Assembly: GCA_964552675.1 (NCBI GenBank)
Contig: CAZKHJ010000004.1
Span: 69,166 to 133,165, forward strand
Source: Sulfurimicrobium sp964552675
GTDB taxonomy: Bacteria > Pseudomonadota > Gammaproteobacteria > Burkholderiales > Sulfuricellaceae
Reading direction: 5' to 3'
DNA: 64,000 nt
How positions within the stretch are numbered: the stretch's first letter is position 1; every line of letters starts with the position of its first letter. This document shows positions 61,182 to 64,000 of the stretch, in pieces. The position numbers and the translations under genes are program-made. A model generated the notes under the pieces. The model did no database searches and was not told the DNA's origin. It saw only the letters and a program-made list of their open reading frames with translations.

Positions 61182-61754
61182 GTGCCTCTCAACATACCGA
61201 ATCTCCTCACCTGGCTCAGGATTGTCCTGATCCCGGTGTTCGTTGCCGTGTTCTACCTGCCGCAGGACTGGCTTACGCCCCATGAGGTCAACTATGCCGC
61301 CACGCTGATTTTTGCCGTAGCGGCCGTGACCGACTGGCTGGATGGCTATCTGGCGCGCGCCTTGAACCAGACCTCCGCTTTTGGCGCCTTTCTCGATCCG
61401 GTGGCGGACAAGCTCATGGTGGCTGCCGCTCTGGTGTTGCTGGTTAAATTGCAGCGTGTGGATGCCGGTATCGCTTTCATCATCATTGGCCGTGAAATTG
61501 CCATTTCCGCCTTGCGCGAGTGGATGGCGGGGCTGGGCAAGAGCAAGAATGTCGCGGTTTCCTTCGTCGGCAAGCTCAAGACTACTGCACAAATGGCAGC
61601 AATTCTGCTGTTGCTTTACCATGATCCAATTGGCGCGGTAATCGATTCCCAGATGCTGGGTTCTTTCCTGATTGATATCGCGGCGATTTTGACTTTATGG
61701 TCAATGGCTTATTATCTGAAAAAGGCCTGGCCGCAGATTGCCGAGCAGAAATGA
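61182..61754 (+). CDS. pgsA: CDP-diacylglycerol-glycerol-3-phosphate 3-phosphatidyltransferase
   Basis: 190 aa from the GTG at 61182, the position expected from the family N-terminus (PLNIPNLLTWLRIVLIPVFV). Makes phosphatidylglycerophosphate. CDP-alcohol phosphotransferase motif D-x2-D-G-x2-A-R...G-x3-D-x3-D is present in TDWLDGYLARALNQTSAFGAFLDPVADK. The start codon directly follows the last base of the inverted-repeat element, so there is no normal ribosome site; the element probably sets translation. The frame is also open upstream within the element to 61032. Confidence 0.92.
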   Translation: MPLNIPNLLTWLRIVLIPVFVAVFYLPQDWLTPHEVNYAATLIFAVAAVTDWLDGYLARALNQTSAFGAFLDPVADKLMVAAALVLLVKLQRVDAGIAFIIIGREIAISALREWMAGLGKSKNVAVSFVGKLKTTAQMAAILLLLYHDPIGAVIDSQMLGSFLIDIAAILTLWSMAYYLKKAWPQIAEQK

Positions 61755-61767
61755 GTGGCTCTAGCGC

Positions 61768-61795
61768 TTGACATCGGCTGCCGGATCATTAAAAT
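61768..61795 (+). promoter_or_regulatory. Sigma-70 promoter for tRNA-Gly
   Basis: TTGACA (61768-61773), 16-bp spacer, TAAAAT (61790-61795), the same box and spacing as the tRNA-Leu(CAG) promoter. The expected transcription start is about 61802, nine bases before tRNA-Gly. Confidence 0.75.
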
Positions 61796-61810
61796 GGCGG
61801 CTTCTCAAAT

Positions 61811-61886
<76 letters not shown>

Positions 61887-61891
61887 GATTC

Positions 61892-61919
61892 AAGGGAAAG
61901 CGCAATGCTTTCCCTTTTT
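61892..61919 (+). terminator. Intrinsic terminator after tRNA-Gly
   Basis: aagggaaagc (61892-61901) and gctttccctt (61907-61916) form a 10-bp stem with a 5-nt loop, followed by a T-run. It separates tRNA-Gly from tRNA-Cys. Confidence 0.85.
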
Positions 61920-62005
61920 AGTTCTAGCAGGTTTTTCTGGTGCGGCAGAAAACTGCTTATGCACATGCTAGAGCAGGCCGGTAGGGTTAAGGTAGAAGGT
62001 TTTAT

Positions 62006-62079
62006 GGCGCGATCGCATAGTGGCCGTGCAACGGATTGCAAATCCGTCTACCCCAGTTCGATTCTGGGTCGCGCCTCCA
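62006..62079 (+). tRNA. tRNA-Cys (anticodon GCA)
   Basis: 74 nt including CCA (62077-62079). Acceptor GGCGCGA/TCGCGCC, anticodon stem CGGAT/ATCCG with loop TGCAA-type giving GCA, and the discriminator base T at 62076 that is diagnostic of tRNA-Cys. Confidence 0.97.
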
Positions 62080-62108
62080 AGAATTTTAGCAGCTGACCGT
62101 TTCTGGTT

Positions 62109-62774
62109 ATGAGCAAGACTGCTTACCATCCTCCTCTTCAGCAAGAACTCCCGATCCTTCATCTCTCAAAGCAACTGATCATCCTTGACAAGCCAAGTGG
62201 CTTGCTGACGGTGCCGGGACGAGGGATCGATAAATCTGACTGTCTTTTGTCCAGAGTTCAGGCAGAATTTCCCGATGCAATGGTTGTCCACCGCCTGGAC
62301 ATGGCTACGTCGGGAATTGTCGTAATGGGGCGTGGCCCGAAATCTCAAAGAGCGCTCAGCATTCTTTTTCAGGATCGTAAAGTCAGGAAGTGCTACCAGG
62401 CCCTGGTCGATGGGCAATGGACTTCCAATCCCGAAGGCGAAATCAACCTGCCAATAATGGCAGACTGGCCCAACCGACCCAGGCAGAAAATCGATCCGGT
62501 GCTTGGCCGGCCTAGCTTAACCCGGTATCGCGTGATTGGTCTGGATGCGTCGAAGGATGCATCCAGGATTGAGCTTTTCCCTGTTACGGGAAGATCGCAT
62601 CAACTCAGGGTGCACATGGAATCAGCGGGGCATCCCATTTTGGGGGATGATCTGTATGGCACGGAAAAATCGCGGGGAAAGGCGGGCCGCTTGATGTTGC
62701 ACGCTTCTTATATCGAATTCACCCATCCGGATAGCGGTGCCCTGATCAGCGTAGTATCTCCGCCGCCATTCTAG
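62109..62774 (+). CDS. RluA-family pseudouridine synthase
   Basis: 221 aa. RluA-type catalytic domain without an S4 domain: LIILDKPSGLLTVPG, the catalytic VVHRLDMATSGIVVMG, and the C-terminal SHQLRVHMESAGHPILGDDLYG. Closest in layout to RluA (23S U746 and tRNA U32), but the target is uncertain. It sits between tRNA-Cys and tRNA-Leu, splitting an otherwise conserved tRNA trio. Confidence 0.9.
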   Translation: MSKTAYHPPLQQELPILHLSKQLIILDKPSGLLTVPGRGIDKSDCLLSRVQAEFPDAMVVHRLDMATSGIVVMGRGPKSQRALSILFQDRKVRKCYQALVDGQWTSNPEGEINLPIMADWPNRPRQKIDPVLGRPSLTRYRVIGLDASKDASRIELFPVTGRSHQLRVHMESAGHPILGDDLYGTEKSRGKAGRLMLHASYIEFTHPDSGALISVVSPPPF

Positions 62775-62997
62775 GAGAATCGCTATTGGGGGGAGTTACT
62801 TTGGACATGATATTGGGGTTGTTGTCTATCTGGAAGCGGTTCAGGAGTGATACAATCGCAGCTTCGTTCGACGCCAAAATGGCGGCGCTGGGTTGTAACC
62901 GGGTGGGTTATCTGAAAGCCATGGCCATTTGGACTGCAGCCGACCAGAAATGCCAGCCATTCCGGTTTGCTTCCGAGCCTCGCCTTCATTCTTCCTT

Positions 62998-63087
62998 GCC
63001 CGGGTGGCGAAATTGGTAGACGCAACGGACTTAAAATCCGTCGAGGCTTATCCCCTCGTACCGGTTCGATTCCGGTTCCGGGCACCA
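62998..63087 (+). tRNA. tRNA-Leu (anticodon TAA)
   Basis: 90 nt including CCA (63085-63087). Acceptor GCCCGGG/TCCGGGC-type stem, anticodon stem ACGGA/TCCGT with loop CTTAAAA giving TAA, a long class II variable arm, T-arm GGTTCGATTCC. Its 3' end faces an integrase remnant, so it is the likely attachment site of a lost mobile element. Confidence 0.97.
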
Positions 63088-63146
63088 AAATCAAAGACTT
63101 ACGGCAAAATTTCCACCCCAATTTGTGTCGTTAATTTGACCGGGTG

Positions 63147-63535
63147 TCAACAAAGTGTCAACCGCGCCAAAGGGTTCAAGGTTTTCGCCTCCTGCAAATG
63201 ATCCGGCGCCAAGTGTGCATAGCGCATAGTCATCGTTAATGTGCTGTGACCCAGCAGCTTTTGCAGTACTAGGATGTTCCCGCCGTTCATTATGAAATGG
63301 CTAGCAAACGTGTGGCGCAAAACATGCGTCAACTGTCCACGCGGTAGCGACAAAGCTGACCTCTCCACCGCCTCCCTGAAACCTGAATAAGCGTACTTGA
63401 ACAAGCGACCTGTCAAACTTCCCGAAATGACCGGCTCCAACTCCTTCTGCAGCTCGTCCGAAATTGGAACTGAACGATTCTTACCGGATTTAGTGCCAGA
63501 AAACTGAATCTGCCCATCCCGTAGCCAAGGTAAAG
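63147..63535 (-). pseudogene. Tyrosine recombinase/integrase, C-terminal remnant
   Basis: About 125 residues of a phage-type integrase: TKSGKNRSVPISDEL (beta-strand lysine), HVLRHTFASHFIMNGG (His-x-x-Arg), LLGHSTLTMTMRYAHL (His/Trp and the nucleophilic Tyr). The N-terminal half, including the first catalytic arginine, is missing. The coding segment begins at about 63530, where it is joined to a truncated toxin gene, so it is inactive. It points toward the 3' end of tRNA-Leu, as integrases of tRNA-inserted elements do. Confidence 0.85.
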
Positions 63536-63678
63536 CCATGATGTTTGGCGTATTCCCAGACTTCCGTATCAGATGCACCGCCCAGTCCGATGCGGTCGAC
63601 GTGAGCTGATTGTGGGTATAAATCGGCCAAGGTATCCACTAGCTTGGGTGACAGGTTTTCGTCAAACAGTAGTTTCAC
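63490..63678 (-). pseudogene. DUF5615 PIN-like toxin, truncated
   Basis: GTG start at 63678 overlapping the antitoxin stop by 4 bp. The first ~50 residues (KLLFDENLSPKLVDTLADLYPQSAHV, GASDTEVWEYAKHHGFTL) are a DUF5615 PIN-like nuclease fragment. After GFTL, where the family continues with the conserved (V/I)TKD-D motif, the frame enters integrase DNA out of frame and stops. The catalytic C-terminal acidic residues are lost. Confidence 0.78.
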
Positions 63679-63899
63679 GCATTCACCGCCATCTGGTGGC
63701 GTTCTCTGTCTGCTGCATATGAAAGGCAAGCGTGAATGTCTTGCAAGGTGAGATAGTCGAAATCATCCAGTATTTCTTCTGTGGTCATGCCCGAAGCCAG
63801 ATATTCCAGCACATCATAAACAGTGATGCGCAAGCCGCGAATGCAGGGTTTCCCGCCGCGCTTGTCGGGTTCGATGGTTATAATGCCCTTGTAGCTCAT
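63675..63899 (-). CDS. DUF433 antitoxin-like protein
   Basis: 74 aa, complete. DUF433 motif: PDKRGGKPCIRGLRITVYDVLEYLASGMTTEEILDDFDYLTLQDIHACLSYAADRE, a small helix-turn-helix-like protein. DUF433-DUF5615 pairs are a known toxin-antitoxin arrangement (VapBC-like). Here the antitoxin is whole but its toxin partner is broken. Confidence 0.85.
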   Translation of the reverse strand: MSYKGIITIEPDKRGGKPCIRGLRITVYDVLEYLASGMTTEEILDDFDYLTLQDIHACLSYAADRERHQMAVNA

Positions 63900-64000
63900 G
63901 ATGTAGTCTTTTCAATGGTGGCTTAGTGCTTTGTCAGATAGTGTAATTATTGATCCGGCCAGCAAATAGTATCAAGCCGCATACTTCACACGCGGGTCTT

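Noticed and set aside
62786..63019. Possible 77-aa protein between the RluA-like gene and tRNA-Leu
   Set aside because: It runs into the tRNA gene, has no ribosome site and no recognisable domain; better read as a non-coding spacer.

Overview
The window reads as chromosomal DNA of a betaproteobacterium, most likely an anaerobic-respiring member of the Nitrosomonadales (Sulfuricella/Gallionella-like). The placement is an inference from gene content: a lipoyl-bearing dihydrolipoamide dehydrogenase, the order ndk-rlmN-pilW-rodZ-ispG-hisS-yfgM-bamB-der, the order hfq-hflX-hflK-hflC-DUF2065-hisZ-purA, and a narK1K2GHJI operon. No rRNA, CRISPR array or intact insertion sequence was seen.

Layout. 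1-6357: pyruvate dehydrogenase complex (aceE 3' part, aceF, lpd) with a methyl-accepting chemotaxis protein gene between aceF and lpd. 6391-8993: NarX/NarL-type nitrate sensor pair. 9211-19702: nitrate respiration (two NarK transporters, NarGHJI), followed by a small c-type cytochrome and a DsrC/TusE-family protein with no cysteine at all. 19752-24067, minus strand: prfC, kup and a SPOR-domain protein. 24219-32909: a housekeeping run (ndk to der). 32957-34184: remnants of a restriction-modification island (a deletion-fused ORF, a frameshifted fic gene and a small minus-strand ORF). 34414-37568: an unknown 389-aa protein and a GAF-GGDEF-EAL protein. 37691-47050: hfq/hfl/hisZ/purA, tRNA-Leu(CAG), rnr and rlmB. 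47052-49270, minus strand: a FimV-like gene split at a run of nine C, an unknown helical protein and an FmdE-like protein. 49465-54609: a GyrI-like membrane protein, CobD-like and CobC-like proteins, a carbonic-anhydrase-like protein, nadE and glnB. 54616-60913: bamD, rluD, pgeF, a stand-alone Cache/PDC sensor protein, a thioredoxin-TPR protein and uvrC. 60911-61181: a 271-bp element with 23-bp perfect terminal inverted repeats and two nested 17-bp perfect stems. 61182-63087: pgsA, tRNA-Gly, tRNA-Cys, an RluA-like gene and tRNA-Leu(UAA). 63147-63899: an integrase remnant joined to a truncated DUF433/DUF5615 toxin-antitoxin pair.

How it works together. The first 20 kb couple pyruvate oxidation to nitrate respiration: NarX/NarL sense nitrate or nitrite, NarK1/NarK2 move them across the membrane, and NarGHI reduces nitrate at the expense of quinol. 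The genes from aceE to the DsrC-like gene all point the same way. The most unusual items are the nested-palindrome element that supplies the uvrC stop codon and abuts the pgsA start, the cysteine-free DsrC-like protein at the end of the nar operon, the C9 tract splitting the FimV-like gene, the orphan carbonic-anhydrase-like protein, and two decaying islands (next to der and next to tRNA-Leu).
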